Below are positions 1 to 13,100 of a stretch of DNA of 64,000 nt, in pieces. A model generated the notes under the pieces. The model was given only the letters and a program-made list of their open reading frames with translations, did not search any database and had not been told where the DNA came from. Positions within the stretch are counted from its first letter, which is position 1; the number at the start of each line of letters is the position of its first letter. Both the position numbers and the translations under genes were made by a program. Origin of the DNA: Euwallacea fornicatus (taxonomy: Eukaryota; Arthropoda; Insecta; Coleoptera; Curculionidae); NCBI RefSeq assembly GCF_040115645.1, contig NC_089546.1, forward strand, positions 1,550,001-1,614,000, read 5' to 3'.

Positions 1-161
1 AAAATAATAAACAAGTATTGCTCAAGTTGCTTTATTGTCAATTAAAAAAAATCTTTGAAATTCACCTAGTCAAAAGTGGATAGACCATTTAAAAATTAAA
101 ATTAAAATAAAACAATTTATTTCAAATTATTTCAAAAATCGATTGGGTCTTTTCCCAGGCA

Positions 162-1120
162 CTAATATTTGGTAAAACATCCTTTATTGTCAATGACTGC
201 CTGACATCGGCACGACATTGATTCAATCAATTTGTTTAATATTGCTGGATCAATGTTTTGTCACTTTCCTTGTATTTCTATAAACAGTGCATCGCAATTT
301 GAGTACTTTTTATCTCTCAAGCCTTGATCATCAATTTGTCACAGGTTTTCTATGAAAATCGGATCGGGCAACTGGGAAGGCCACTTCAAAATCGGTACTT
401 TTTCTTCTTCAAGAAATCATTTAACTAACTTTGAGGAATGTTTGTCGTGTTGCAAATTGAATGTTTAGGATAAATTTTTTTCAACATAAAGTAGCATAAC
501 ATTCTGAAGTATATTCCTGTATACAAATCTGTTCATAATTCCATTTATTCTGTGTAGTGAGCCGATACCAAAACTGTTGAAGCATCCCTATATCAGTACC
601 AATCCTCCCCCATGCTTAACCGTGGATCTGGTGTATTTAGAATTGAAACGCTGACGAGTGGGACGTCTAACATATCGAATGCCATCGGAATTAAGCAAAT
701 TGAACTTGGATTCATCGCTCCAGTAAACTCGTTCCCAATCCTGTTTAAGCCAATTAATATTTTATCTAGGAAATTCCATTCGGGCCTACAGATTTTTATT
801 ACTGAAAAGTGTTTTTTTGCCGGCCTATATGCAAATAATTTCTCTTCGACTAATCTTTGTCTTGCAGTCGTTGAAGACAAAGACACTTCGAAAACTTCCA
901 GCTCAAATCCAATTTCCTCAGAAGACATGAATGGATTTTTTGATCTAATAGTCTCTATCTTCCGCACATCTCTTTTGTTTAGCTTTCTTGGTCGTCCAGT
1001 TTTTAGTTTCGAGTTAATTGATCCAGTTCTTTCATATATTTTTATTATAGCAAAAATACTGCCTTTTTTAATATCAAACCTATGGGCAATTTGCACTTGC
1101 CATTCACCCTCTACTTTCAA
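162..1120 (-). pseudogene. Tc1-like (Tc1/mariner) transposase remnant
   Basis: Read on the minus strand, the open stretch 1120-593 has the paired helix-turn-helix N-terminus of Tc1-type transposases (a GRPRKL linker near residue 43) and continues, with stops and frame changes, to the C-terminus near 162. Seen in order: QHDKHSS at about 450-480 (second catalytic Asp), WPSQLPDPIFIENL at about 345-390 (third catalytic acidic residue, Glu), and a C-terminal SMSCRCQAVIDNKG-like tail ending in a stop at 162-164. The usual Trp after ENL is a stop codon. The gene is dead. The left end of the element may lie outside the window, and I could not define terminal repeats. Confidence 0.85.
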
Positions 1121-2160
1121 GATTCTCCAAAAATTGTCATATTACGAACCTAGATTATTAAGTCATGATAAATTTCTATTTTTTCTACGTCTTCATTCTT
1201 TTTCTCATCACAATCCTCATCTTTCTAAAAAAAAGTTAATCCTTTGCGTAAAGTATCGATTTCTTTATGAACATGGCATAACATATGAGTGTTACCCAAT
1301 TTACCATGTAGTTAACAATAAGCATGATGTTTTAATGTAGCTTACAGGGTGAGTATGTACCTCATGTTTACGATAAATATTTACATGTTTGCCAAACCTG
1401 TTAGGCGTGTGTAACAGGTTAAACATTGGTTTATAATTTATCATATGCCATAAAAGGCGCACTCATAGGTGCCTTCAAATGTCTTGATTTATTTTCTATT
1501 AATGAAATGTTTATTTTCTATTGAATCGAGGTGATAAATTGTTGAAAGCAGTATTTATTATTAATAAATAAAACAACGTAATAAGTACTTTTCATGTAAT
1601 ATTAAATTTTGTGCATATTTTTGTGATTTTTTTAAATTAGATTGATAGGTATAAGCTCTATAAAATGAGAATCTATCTGGGGAAAGATTTTGTTTGTACT
1701 TACGTATATCTAAAAAATGTTAAATTAGGTCATATTACATAAGAACAAATCACCTACTCGTTGACTTATATGTATAAAGCATAATTTATAAACCATTTGC
1801 TGTCTTTATTTCACAAACTTTTTGAGAATCGAAATGACATTTTTAGGGCAATATTTTAAATATTAAATTGATGTACTTTTTTACTTTTCGTACACTTCCC
1901 AAGTATAATGTATGCTTACTTTATACGCATCCATGTCTGATGAAACCAATAAATAGAAACACGTTACCCCGATCTACCCAACATTTTCTATTACTCTCTA
2001 TGAAGTTTTCCAAGTTCTTTTATGCTATTTAACGTGTTTGATAAACCACAAATATAATTCAAATTGAACAAGATACGCGATTTCTCGTACGCTATTAGTG
2101 ATATAAAATTAAAGACCTTTTTAACATTAATTGACTTCTAAAATATTTTAATTTGGATTT
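1121..2160. other. AT-rich spacer, no gene seen
   Basis: The overlapping plus-strand frame at 612-1340 is the antisense shadow of the Tc1 relic. Beyond it I see only AT-rich sequence with no coding pattern, splice-framed exon or repeat. Confidence 0.5.
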
Positions 2161-2163
2161 TAG

Positions 2164-2202
2164 CACATACATACATATACGTATATATACATATATATAT
2201 AC

Positions 2203-2235
<33 letters not shown>
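2164..2235. repeat. Compound microsatellite (TACA/TA/CA)
   Basis: A run of TACATA and TA units passes into about ten CA units. The short open frame crossing it is an artefact of the repeat. Confidence 0.95.
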
Positions 2236-2237
<2 letters not shown>

Positions 2238-2239
2238 TA

Positions 2240-3595
2240 TTCATTGAAATAATAATTTCCAATAAACATCGTCCTTTTGGGCATAGCTTAGGTTCAATTT
2301 TTTTTGCATATTTAAAAATATTCTTTTTTTCATTTCAAATTTCGCCATAAGAACATCCCACTAATGAGTAGGTAACTGCATATAGTACCCCCATTTCTAA
2401 ATGATCCACTCTTAAAAACAGCAAATTTAAGGTATTTTCCGATCGAAAATAAAAAAATCGCTAAAACACGTAAAGTTAGTTACGGAGGAGGAAACATTTT
2501 GCGCATATTTTCTGATCTTCGTACTCAAACCAATGCAGAGTTCAATCCAGTATCAATCCTAAAAATTTTAAATGGAATGAACAATTGAATGGTACTCTCT
2601 TTTAAGTCCTTTTTTCAAAACACTTTAATTTTTTAAATATAGTTAAATATTTTACGGAGTATTGCTACTTAAACTGAAATTTTGTTTTTAAGCATTTTAC
2701 TGGAACTCCTTGCATATATCGTTTTCTAGCAAAAACTATATACCCCAAATAACTTGTTTATTATGAAATTGATGAAAACTCGGTAGAATAGATTGATTAT
2801 AATTTTAACGGAGGCCCATTTTAACATACACGATAGTCACTCATTCTTTTTCCTCTTCCCTATGAGCCACCCCCTTGAAAACCTAAGAGGATAGATTGGT
2901 GTGAACACCTAAAAATAAGTACGTTTTTAAAAATGTTTTGTTTGTTTTTAAGTATTTCATATAATTGAGTAAATTTTTTTCCTGGAAAGATATGATTTAG
3001 GCCAGCAGATTTATTTTTTGATAATTTAAAAATATATATTTATTTATTTATAAAGCTGCTTTCACATCGATAAATATTAATTATGCTGACGTAGGTGATT
3101 CCGGTCCTCCTAGGCATCTGAAAGAGAAAATAGAAGATATTTTGCTGTTTCAGATACCAAACATTAAGAATCGAAAAATTCTTGATCTGCATCATCATCG
3201 GTATCGTCTGTACCAAAATTTTAAAAATTTGCTATCAATTAACAAAATGACATCGTTTTTTACAAAAGTGAAAAATAGATATGTTTTATTGCGTTATGCA
3301 TGACATAAAATTATGCCTTAAAATCAAATTTTAAAATTGTTGAGGTACGGATGATAGCCATTACTCTGCTGAATATTGTGTTCAATTTTGGAGCCGATAT
3401 GTTCAGTCATTTTTGAGTAATCAACTACGCCAGATTTAAAAATGTTGTTTGGAGACAAACTCGTTAAGTTTTCAAATGAAGAACTCGTAAGAAATTTACT
3501 TTTACGACTAATCAGCAAGGCCTGGACCATACATAAGTCTCTTCTATACATAATAAAAATCATCTTCAGCTACTCCAACCTGTTTTCTGATAATG
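2240..3595. other. AT-rich spacer, no identified gene
   Basis: No recognisable coding region. Two overlapping short frames at 3324-3675 on opposite strands may belong to the Mutator-like relic that follows, but I could not match them to a domain. Confidence 0.4.
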
Positions 3596-3599
3596 CGAA

Positions 3600-4160
3600 T
3601 TACTTTCGAGGTACAGGAGCTGCGGTGGTCTGCTTGGTGAACACGCTTGTCGTCGTACACACGGACGAAATGTAACCATTACACCCAATATTACCCGTAC
3701 TTATACTTTTGTGAATAAAGTACGCATCCCATAATCCAGAAAACCTTCAAAATGAGTGCGTAGACTTCGTTAAATATACATACAACAATACGAATGGCAG
3801 TTTCAAGATTTTCTTGCCGCAAAATATATGTTTAGATACCAAACGACAAACACAAGAGTTGAAACTATGGTTATTATTTTGCATGATGAAACGGAAACAT
3901 TTCTAGAGAAGATTGTGCTGACTCAACTCTTCATAGATTTACATTAAAACCTGTTGAGTTTTTTCATCTGAAGCAAATGGATGAGAATAAGTAGTACCCT
4001 CTACTTTATGTTTTTGCCACTTACTACACCACGACTCTTCATCTTCAGGGAAAAGGTGATTCTGAAACTTTTCATCCGTAAATGTTTTGTGATAAGTGCT
4101 TCATATTGCTCTGTACATGTTTACTAAATCAGGATGTTGTTTTGTAATAGAACGATAAAT
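3600..4160 (-). pseudogene. Mutator-like (MULE) transposase fragment
   Basis: On the minus strand, about 4150-3960 reads through one stop as MYRAI, then a TYHKTFTDEK stretch, then EDEESWCSKWQKHKVEG and a HPFASDEK stretch. This order (AIW.tffHK.sTDE, then P.g..SWCkwQk.k.G...y.H) is what I know from the arthropod Mutator-type transposase family that carries a CPxGxxSWC block. The first Cys of that block is replaced here (LFPEDEESWC). Downstream, 3800-3600 holds a weaker IFNEVYALILKVF stretch in the position where the family has its FN.G segment. Stops and frame changes show it is dead. Family assignment is moderate and rests on pattern memory. Confidence 0.55.
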
Positions 4161-4169
4161 TTTGTATTT

Positions 4170-5090
4170 CTTCGTTAGTTAGTCTCAATTTTCAGTTCAG
4201 ATTTTCATTATACGACACGATTTGTTCTAAATTGAAGCGATGTTCAATACATTTTTTTATATTGTTGAAAAATGCAATATTCTATAGGATAATACTGTAG
4301 AAGAATATTCAAATAGACATGTAAAGTACAAATCTCTATGAATACACTATCCATCTACTCCAAATCCCTACCGCGTGCACTTGCTTTGTCTCCTATTTTG
4401 GAGCGTTATTTGTCGAAAAGGAAAGAATCGCCTAAACTGACTACAGAATATTCATTCTATGATTATAAATTATCGAACAACACCAAAAAAATACTCTTTT
4501 TCGACCCGTCATACTAAACTAGCCCTGTAAATGGGAAGTAGAGTCAAATAATACATGTTTGAAAGAGCATTCAGCAGTCTAAATAACGCCGCTCATCATT
4601 TTTTAAATTGATGGTTCTATGTTCCGACGCGGCCTTCTTTATTGTTTACTATTAAGTATATATAACATAAATATATAATAGTACTCAGAGGTAAATAGTA
4701 AAAAAAATTACTTATTTGTCGTGAAACTGTATTGGTCTGCAACCAAAAATGTATTTTTTTTCCAAAAAACACTTTTGTTATTTTATTTACATCAGTTCCA
4801 AGTTTATTCGTGCCGAATCTCATACGCGAAGAAGTTTTTCCAAATAGTTTATTCACTTCAGGAGTCATACAGTCAGTAAGAAAGGTAAAAGAATAGAAAA
4901 TCAAGGACTAGTGTCAATTGTATAACCAAAAATCATAAGCTTTTTCCTATAAAATTCAATTAATTCAGGAATAAAACGAAGATGATCCTCATCGCCATCT
5001 CCAATTCTTTAAAACATTCAACAAAAAGTTGTTGAATAACTCCATCTTATTTTACAATATATGTTTTTCCGATGAACAACCATTTTTCTT
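4170..5090. other. AT-rich spacer with one unexplained frame
   Basis: A 95-codon minus-strand frame at 4617-4904 has no feature I recognise. It may be the upstream part of the Mutator-like relic. Nothing else is apparent. Confidence 0.35.
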
Positions 5091-5097
5091 AAATGGA

Positions 5098-5640
5098 CAA
5101 TAGGTGCAACTGCAGATACTGAATCGATAGCGATCTACATTTAGTAAAAAAAGCACAACCCTACAATGAGGTAAAAATAAATGTATGGGCAGAAATCTTG
5201 GGCAATCACATTGTTAGACCCTTTTTTATTGATGATACTTTAAATGAAACAATTTATTTACGACTTTTACAAAAGCTATTTATGCCACTTTAACTGAAAT
5301 TCTTAAGAGATGAAAATCTTCGTCAGGTGAATTAGTATCTCAGCGAGACGAAACTCCTCGTTTTCGTGCAAAAGTTTGCAAAGTTTTAAAAACCACTTTT
5401 CTCAATCACTGAGTTCATTAAAGAGGTCCTATTGAATGGCCAACAAGGTTTTTTCACCTTACTTCCCTAATCTTTTCCATGGGAGCATTTGACATTTACG
5501 CTTTATAGAATCAAACCTGAATTTATTGATGTTTTGCGTCAAAGTATTGTATTAGAATCACGCACTCTTGAACCCTATTTTTTCAAATGTATGGAAAAAT
5601 TTTCAAAATAGACTGTATTATTGTCAAGACGTTAATGATG
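5098..5640 (+). pseudogene. IS630/mariner-type transposase fragment, copy 1
   Basis: Plus-strand reading begins with a CNCRYW-like stretch (Trp now a stop), then INVWAEILGNHIVRPFFIDD and LNETIYLRLLQKLFMPL at about 5175-5290. A frame-shifted tail at 5435-5480 reads PTRFFHLTSLIFSMGAF, matching the family block PPRSPDLTPLDFFLWG. The VW.gIiGd.IiGPfFid core belongs to the insect mariner-like transposases with an N-terminal DUF4817-type helix-turn-helix. The N-terminal half is missing and the frame is broken. A second copy lies at 30.3-31.2 kb and shares the NVW.EILG.HIVR.F core. Confidence 0.75.
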
Positions 5641-5649
5641 GTTATTTTG

Positions 5650-6170
5650 AACAATACATAAAAAAAAATAAGTTTTGTATTTTAATTTTTCCTCCAAGTA
5701 ATGTAAATATTAAAAAAAGGCCGCTACGATAGTCATCAAAATAAAAAAAAAAAAGATTATCATTGTTTAGGCTATTGGATACTCTTTCAAATAATGTATC
5801 AATTGACACTACTTCCCATTTAACTTTTTTGAAGAAATGGCTCTGCAGGGTGGAGGAAGGAAAGTAAATACCTATTCTCTATACTAAAATGGGTCTTCCT
5901 TGGCAACATAATTAATATGTCTCACTGAATTTTCATAAATTGCATAATAAGTAAGTTATTTGGCATATCTAATTTTTGGTGAAATACCCTGTATAATAGT
6001 ACAGTTTTGTTTAAAAGCAGTTGACAAATTTCAACAATGTCTGGCCAAAATACAATTCCTTTAAAAGAAATACATTAAAAATGAAATTACCATAATACCT
6101 TCTAAAACAACGAAATAAAATTATCTAAATGACAATCATTATTAGTGATAAGGAGTTGATATTGAAAGAC
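5650..6170. other. AT-rich spacer, nothing seen
   Basis: No open frame, repeat or exon-like segment could be supported. Confidence 0.5.
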
Positions 6171-6304
6171 AAAATACTTTCCTACCCACAAGATGCTTAG
6201 ACCAGAGTACCAATATTCTTTTAAGGCTTTAGGGTCAGTTTCTCTACCTGAGGAATCCTTGCCACCTCAGAAATATCCATAAGATGAGTTGTAAAAGGAA
6301 AGCA

Positions 6305-6726
6305 GTTGGTTATGTCTCTTTTAACTTTACCTGATGTGATTCTCGCTATTAAGTTGCAAAGGTAACAGCTCCACAATGCCACCCTGTTAATTGAAGCACT
6401 AAAATTAAAACCACAATGTGTCCCAGAAAAGGCCCACTGGAAACTTCAAAGTATGAACTTATTATTAGGATTCTCAAAGCAGTATGAATGTTAGCATTTG
6501 GACTTATCTCAATCATGTCCATTACTGGATAATAGATACGTGAAAGTCTTCCGGACACATGTATGCTATATGGAACAGATACTGTTCTATATAGTGGTTG
6601 CTTCTCAGAAATCAGCATCTTAGGTGAAGGGGTGCTCATCTGTTTCCAAAAGCAAACTCTTTCCCAGGTAGAACTGGACTTGAAGGGGCAGCCAGCTGTG
6701 GTAGTTGGTGTGAGATAGGACTTCAA
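6305..6726 (-). other. GC-richer, coding-like block, unidentified
   Basis: This block is clearly less AT-rich than its surroundings and has a 125-codon minus-strand frame (6726-6349) with a hydrophobic C-terminal part. An alternative reading splices SSGPFLGHIV directly to GGIVELLPLQLNSENHIR, using a gttttaa donor, an attaacag acceptor at about 6384 and a gtaaag donor at about 6331. I could not identify a protein in either reading. It could be part of a small minus-strand gene, a pseudogene or transposon material. No promoter or start can be argued. Confidence 0.25.
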
Positions 6727-6779
6727 GTGTCAACATGGACTCAGAACCCTATGTCTCCCCACCATAACACAGCATCATG

Positions 6780-7785
6780 CTAACAAAACTTTTAAGGACT
6801 TATATGTTCATAATATATAGGTATGCATTTGGTTTTATAGACCTTTTGATATACACTAATAAAATTGAAGAGTTTTATTTTAAATTCGGGTTAATAATTA
6901 ATTTTATTATGTAATTATTGGCAATAAACCAAGTCACTTTTTTGTACAAAATAACTTTTTGTCCTAAAATAAATAATAAAGAATTTTCCTATAGACCTAT
7001 GTATCTATTATCATACTATAAATAAATGTAATATATGTAGTGTGGTTTTTTTAAAAACTTACCATCCCAATACGTTCCGAACGAAAAGAGAACGTGAAAT
7101 GCGATTTGTGCGGATATCAAAGGATATAAGGGAGAAAATTTTGGCAGCAGCAGTATTAATATTACGCACACCCCTTTAAACCCGTCCACCACAACTTGAG
7201 AATTTTAAATGGCACCATACCTCTATATAGACCTCATAATAAAGAGGATTTAAAATGCATTATATTCTTGTAAATATTTCTAAAACTGATAAAGTAGTGT
7301 TCAAGAAGCCTCCCTGAAATTATATTGCATACCGCTTTCGAAAATCTTGAAAAAAAAAATAAAATTTGAAGTTAAAGAGTTTTTAATACGTCATTATGTC
7401 AAACGCCATTTCGGTAATTATTTCAACGTTGCCAATTCTAGATTAAGAGAAGAAATCCTTACCTAATATATTCAATTATTTTTTTAATATTAATTAATTA
7501 CAGTTACTATTCATATTTCAATTAAATTTTAATCAAACGCAAAGGACAAACTGAGCAATATAAAAATTTGCTATCATTTAAGAATACACTAATTAAGTAG
7601 GTAGTCATTTATACCGCCAACGTTGCCACATCTCGAATTAAAGAGTTTAAGGTTCGTGGATTCATATCAATATTTCGGGATATTGAGATGCAATTGCCAG
7701 TTACCAATGAGAATCAAGTTGTGTATTTCGAATTTACACAATCCAGTTAAATCTCGATCAAATAAGTTCCCTCCATTTTTAGTCC
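6780..7785. other. AT-rich spacer, nothing seen
   Basis: No supported gene. The sequence is AT-rich with oligo-A and oligo-T runs. Confidence 0.5.
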
Positions 7786-8083
7786 AATAGAAATAACCGT
7801 TTCATTTTTGTCATCCTTTGGTTGGTGGTTGATTTGCCCGCTCGCTCTTGTTTTGTTCTTGCTTAAAGTTCTTATAAGTTTCGTAAAGTTTACTTGTAAC
7901 TGTAGTCATTACAACTAAGAATTTAAATAACTTGTTTTTTAATATTACAGATATCACAGTGGTGTATTAAGTTGTGTGTATTAAGTGTTAAAGAGTGTTT
8001 AGTTTCTATATTTAGAAAGGTAAATTAGAAATTAGTGATTGTGAGCATTTAAAACTATACCTAAACTAAGAGGTTTCTCTTCT
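7786..8083 (+). promoter_or_regulatory. Possible promoter / 5' leader region
   Basis: Base composition rises sharply at 7800-7870, with a GTTGGTGGTTGAT string at about 7828 followed by a CG-containing stretch (GCCCGCTCGCTC). The same 13-base string occurs at about 41206, just upstream of the mannosidase start. The region precedes an open stretch that starts at 8084. The promoter role is inferred only from composition and position. Confidence 0.25.
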
Positions 8084-9008
8084 ATGAAACCTCTGTATGG
8101 GGACATTCTTTTGATTGTGGCGCTCATATTACCACTTTCTTATTTTTGTATTCAATTCTTTTGCAAAGAGGTGGTACGTTCACATTTCCTGGAACATGAG
8201 CCAGCATTGAAGGTCTCTCCCTGCCTGGTGAAAGAGTTCATATTAGCACATTCCTATGTTTATTCACCAATTTGGAATCCGCTTATATTTTTGTTATGTG
8301 ATGCAGATGGTATCGTTCCCAATAAATTGAATATAAAAATGTGAACAAAAAGAATCAATCGCCAGATTTACTTTTTAAATGGAACTATCCACTCTACCTT
8401 TGTAAATAAATGCTATATATATTCTTTTGTGTACACTAGTCTATAGGTATACCTATAATAATATTATGAAGTGGCACCTATAGCAAAACTTTATTGTTTT
8501 TAAAAAATAAGAGTATAAACTTTTTTATTCGCATTATTTACTTCATTCAGTTTAAAAGTGTTTTTTGTATTTAAGTACTTATTTGCAACAATTTTTTTTT
8601 TTACGGGTAAGATTCATGCAATGCCTGATGATGTCACCAAACCTCAGAGTTGTATAAAAGACAAAGGGTATCAAAATAAATCAATTTGTTTTAAAATTTT
8701 TAAAGACAGAATAAGTACTGCAATCAGAATGGTTTGGCATATAGGAGCTCTTTTAACCGCTTAAACACTGCAGATCTGTAAATAATAGTAATTTTAAACA
8801 ATTACTATTAAAGTTAATTTCTGCAGGTACAGAATTATTTTGGAAGACACTCCCATACTTCATAGCACAAACCTCAAGAAAAAAATCTTATGGGTTTAAA
8901 TTCAGCAACCTTGACTATGACTTTGTCATATTGTACAGTCACCTAGGTCAGTTACCAGAATCCATATATAATGAAATTATTTATTTAAATTTCTATCTTT
9001 TAAATTAA
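8084..9008 (+). other. Unidentified gene-like stretch (possible 3-exon small gene)
   Basis: An 86-codon frame from 8084 begins with a likely membrane helix (residues about 7-27, DILLIVALILPLSYF) and is less AT-rich than the flanks. A second open stretch lies at 8558-8764. A third, 60 codons without stop and without its own Met, runs from about 8827 to 9008 directly after a good acceptor (tttctgcag) and contains LDYDFVILYSHLGQLPESI. These could be exons of one small membrane protein gene, with a donor near 8310 (GATG|gtatcg). I do not recognise the product. Chance open frames are a real alternative. Confidence 0.25.
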
Positions 9009-9118
9009 AAAATCCAATAAATATAATTTAACCAAACTCACATCTACCTCTTACTGTTTATGAAGTCCCATTGCTGCAAATACTTATCTTAGACACACTG
9101 TAACATATGTAAATATGT

Positions 9119-9650
9119 ACAGTGTGGCCAAAATTTTAGAAACTTTTGGATTCTATTCATAATTTTATAATGAACTGTCATAAGCTTTATTTGGTTTCAA
9201 ACAAATATTTACCTTTAAATGCTCTTCTAAAAGCATATAAACAAAGTTCTAATGATTTTATAAATAATGGGAGAAAAATTATAATTTTAAGCAGAAAAAA
9301 ATGAAGAAACTTTTGCTTATCTTTATCACTATGAATTTTCCTTGGCTAAATAGATTCAGATTTTGGCAATATATTTGAAAGGGTCAAGAAAATGCCTTGT
9401 GGAAAAAATTCATCTGATTAAATTAATAGATGCCAAGATGCCAAGCAGTTATTAAAAGGTCCACAAAATATTGAAATAATTCATTGATGATTTTCATTTT
9501 CATAAATATTTCTCCATTTTTGTTCTCATAAAAATTTACATTAATATTGTTTGCTCAGAATAAAGGTTTCTTTTTAAAAATGTTTTATTGCTGTTTTACC
9601 ACTTATCTTATATTCATATAAATAAGTTAAGTTTGAATATTACTACACTG
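9119..9650. mobile_element. Possible short Tc1-like element remnant
   Basis: ACAGTGTGGCCAAAATTTT at 9119 resembles a Tc1-type terminus, and CACTGT appears near 9645. In between, the plus strand has a weak match to the C-terminal LI.L.DAK tail of Tc1 transposases at about 9416-9450. The two ends share only CAGTGT, so this is tentative. Confidence 0.3.
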
Positions 9651-10107
9651 TGTAAAATTATAGCAAATTATTGAAAGTTTCTCTATTTTTGATTGGTACT
9701 ACATATACGTATTTTTACAAATAGCTCAATTATCATTTTGTACGAAAATATAAAAATACATTAAAAAAAGGTTTTTTGAGAATTTATGAAAATTTCACTA
9801 AATTTGTAAATGTTTCGACATTTATAAATTATTTAGCTTGATATATAACTATTTTTTAAAGTTGAGGATATGCATCTGTTATTTTGTACCGGCTTAAACC
9901 GTTCTTGAATTACTTGCGACAAGTAAAAATAGCAAAAAATTGTATGTGTTGTGGGACTTAAAATTTTTCCATAACTTTAATGGATCTTGAATTCTTATTG
10001 CTAATGGAATTTATTAACTTTTAACGACTTTTAATGTATTCTTACTTATACTTGCCATTTTTTCACAGTGAAAATTTATCCAACTACAGAAATCATCCCT
10101 TAACAAG

Positions 10108-13100
10108 ATGTTCTTCATAAGCACAGTTTTGTTTCCCCAACAAGCTGCACTAGTGAACGTTGCTTGGATAGCTGCAACCTTAGGCATAAGCCATGTAAAA
10201 CGAAAAGATATCGAGAATTGCGACATACAAAAGTTATGGTTTGTATTACTATAAAGATAAATAAATAAATAATCTTTATTGTGTAACTTAAATATATCCG
10301 AATATGAAGGGTCAGTATTGATAATATGTTCTTTAAATTGTTCTCTAATCACAAAAACTTAGGTATAACACCTGCTTAATCTTGTTCGAACAGTTTATTT
10401 TACCTAATATCGGCATTCAATTCTGATAAATAATTATCCCTAAACTACATCCTCGGAGATTTCCTGGAAAAGTTAGTATATTTATCATAGAGTGGGGCGT
10501 TAAAACACTGAATTGTTTCCTACTCAAAATAGTTCCTAAATTTAGCCGAATTGTGCCGATTAAGCTAAGGAGTATTTAGCTAATTTGGAATAAATAATTT
10601 GTTCTATGAATTTCCAATAAAATCTATTTTATATGCCAATCAACTTACTGTTTCTAATTATAACTCGAAAAGTCACATGAAAAATGAGAAAATGATGCTT
10701 CACTCTATATCAAACTATTTAATTGACAACATACTTTTTAAAAAAATTTAAATCCATCATGTTAATATTTTTTATATATTATTGAATTTATGTATGTATG
10801 TTGTAGAGTTTTTTGAATATTTTTAAAATGTGATATTTCTGTGTTCAAAATGTTGTAATTTTACAAAATTTTAAATATTTTTATTAACTCTAGTTTTTTT
10901 ATGTGCAGTTTAAAATTTAAAATAAAAAAAACAATTTAAGATCTTTGCAGCGCATGCTATAAAGATCATTGCCTCATAGAATATATTGAAATTAAAATAT
11001 TGAAGATATCCTCAGTTTATACCATTTTTAAGCTACGCATATTTTACTATAATTCTAGAATATGCTATGCACTAAAATATTCTCTACGGTTCCCGTATTT
11101 ACCTTTTTTGGATATTGTTGTATCTTTTGGGTATGAAATTATGTGAAACTAAATGACTAATTTCGCATTGTTGTTATGCTTACGGTTTCTCCGAAATATG
11201 TAGAAGTTTGTTGTAATGAAAAATCTTATATTTTGCTTTTTATTTCAATTCTTCAAAAAATTATATTTTGAACACTTCCTGTAGAATACGTAAAACAGCG
11301 ATGTAAAATCTGTTAATAACAAATAACATAATTTAACATTTTTAAAGTAAGTTAAGTTACGTGTTCATTTAAAATCTTTTACCAGCCAAATTGGACATAA
11401 ACATTTTTTCAAAGCGACCTTAGTGAACCATTCTTTACCCCTGAATACATACTTAAAATGCTACTTTGAAACATAGATAGTAAAAGTAGTTTCGTGACTA
11501 TCTCTGAGGCAGTGGTAGTATAACACTGGACCAATTGTCATATTGCCAACACGATTCACGTAATAATTACATAATATGATTTATTTTCCTAAAAATGTTA
11601 GGCAGAAAATCTCTGAAATTATTATATTACTAACTTCATTTAACAGCATACGATTTAACTAAAAAATAATATTGCATTTTATGTTTGATAATACTCTTGT
11701 AGGTTAATAAAAACTCCCGTAATAAACTAGAAATTAAATCGTTATAGGTATCTTTTCAAATAACCGCAGGAAATCCGGCACTTGATTGAGTCCTAAAATT
11801 CATAACTTTGTCCTAATTTAACCAGCTGGTCCGATATCCTAGGAGTTCAAGATATCCTGTACAAAATCAGAAAGTTGATATAATTGGTCCAAGAAATATT
11901 AAGAGCGAAAATGATTAAATGGTTTGGAACTTTTTATAAAAATGTACATTCTTATTCCAGCCGTCAAATTTTGCATTTTATGAACAATGAATCACAAGAT
12001 CCCCGCAAAAAATTTTCACTTCGTTTATCCACAACCCTTGTGGAAGGAGTCGTACTAGTTTTGCACGAAAAACCCGTCTATTTGTGCCGTGAGTACAGAA
12101 GTTTGTTGCTTGATTACTGGGGGAGAGTCTTGTACTTCGGAAATATTTTTCTTAGCACTCAATATCATAGACCAGATTTTAGTTTCGAAGATATATTTAA
12201 ATAAATAATAGATAACAGATCTTATATGAATTTTGTACCTTAGGACAGGAGCTTTTAAATAATCTTCATAGTACTCTTACAAGTTTTCTTCTACTTTGTC
12301 CATCTTTATGGATATATTCAACAGTATGATATTTTAATTAACATTGCTATTCAAAATATATATTTATAAAAAGTAATATGCCAGTCACATACATATATTG
12401 GGCCACCTCAAGATACAAATAGGTACAGTAATCGAAGGAAGCCATGGGTACAAGACGGCACTTCAATTTTTCCCAATAATATCACAATAATAATTTCATT
12501 TTAAAATGAACTGCTCCTAAGTACAAGATGGTAGAAGGTGCAAGACTTCTCTACTTGATTTGTTTATTATGACCTGACTCCTGAAAATAGTTCTTTCTTA
12601 AGGCAATATTCAAGACTTGCTAATGAACTTTTCTAAAAGAAAAATCAAAACATTAGCCAAATCAATTCCTTTAAGAAAAGGGGAACGGGAAAGTTGGAAT
12701 TATCCAGAGATCGTTGAAAAGAAAAAAAAGAAAAGGTCTGCAAAGCCGATTGACATCGACTACCTACTGAGTACTACCATCCAGAAGTAAGTACAAATTG
12801 GCGTATTTTTGTTCCAAGTTTTTAATCATATATCACTTAGTTATATTATTTTTAACAGTGGACCCTTACAAAGAGCGATAATTAAAAAAACCTCAAATAG
12901 GCTTTCTAATATCAGAACCATCTCTTGGATAACTTTATCTGTTTGTTTGTTGTTAGTCAGATATTTGATGATAAATAATAAATTGCTTAATCAACGCCAT
13001 ACGTTTACGGTATACGGCCTACTGCGAACTTTTTTAATTATCACTTTTTATATTTGATCACAAAAAAGAACGTGAAAAACAATTTCTGGCTCCAAAATTA

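Noticed and set aside
612..1340. 242-codon plus-strand frame, the longest in the window
   Set aside because: Antisense shadow of the Tc1-like transposase on the minus strand; no domain of its own.
2153..2350. 65-codon plus-strand frame with Tyr-Ile-His-Thr repeats
   Set aside because: Translation of a TA/CA microsatellite.
10014..10352. 112-codon minus-strand frame
   Set aside because: Antisense to the first exon of the kleisin, whose plus-strand reading has the conserved MFF...WIAAT...KRKDI pattern.
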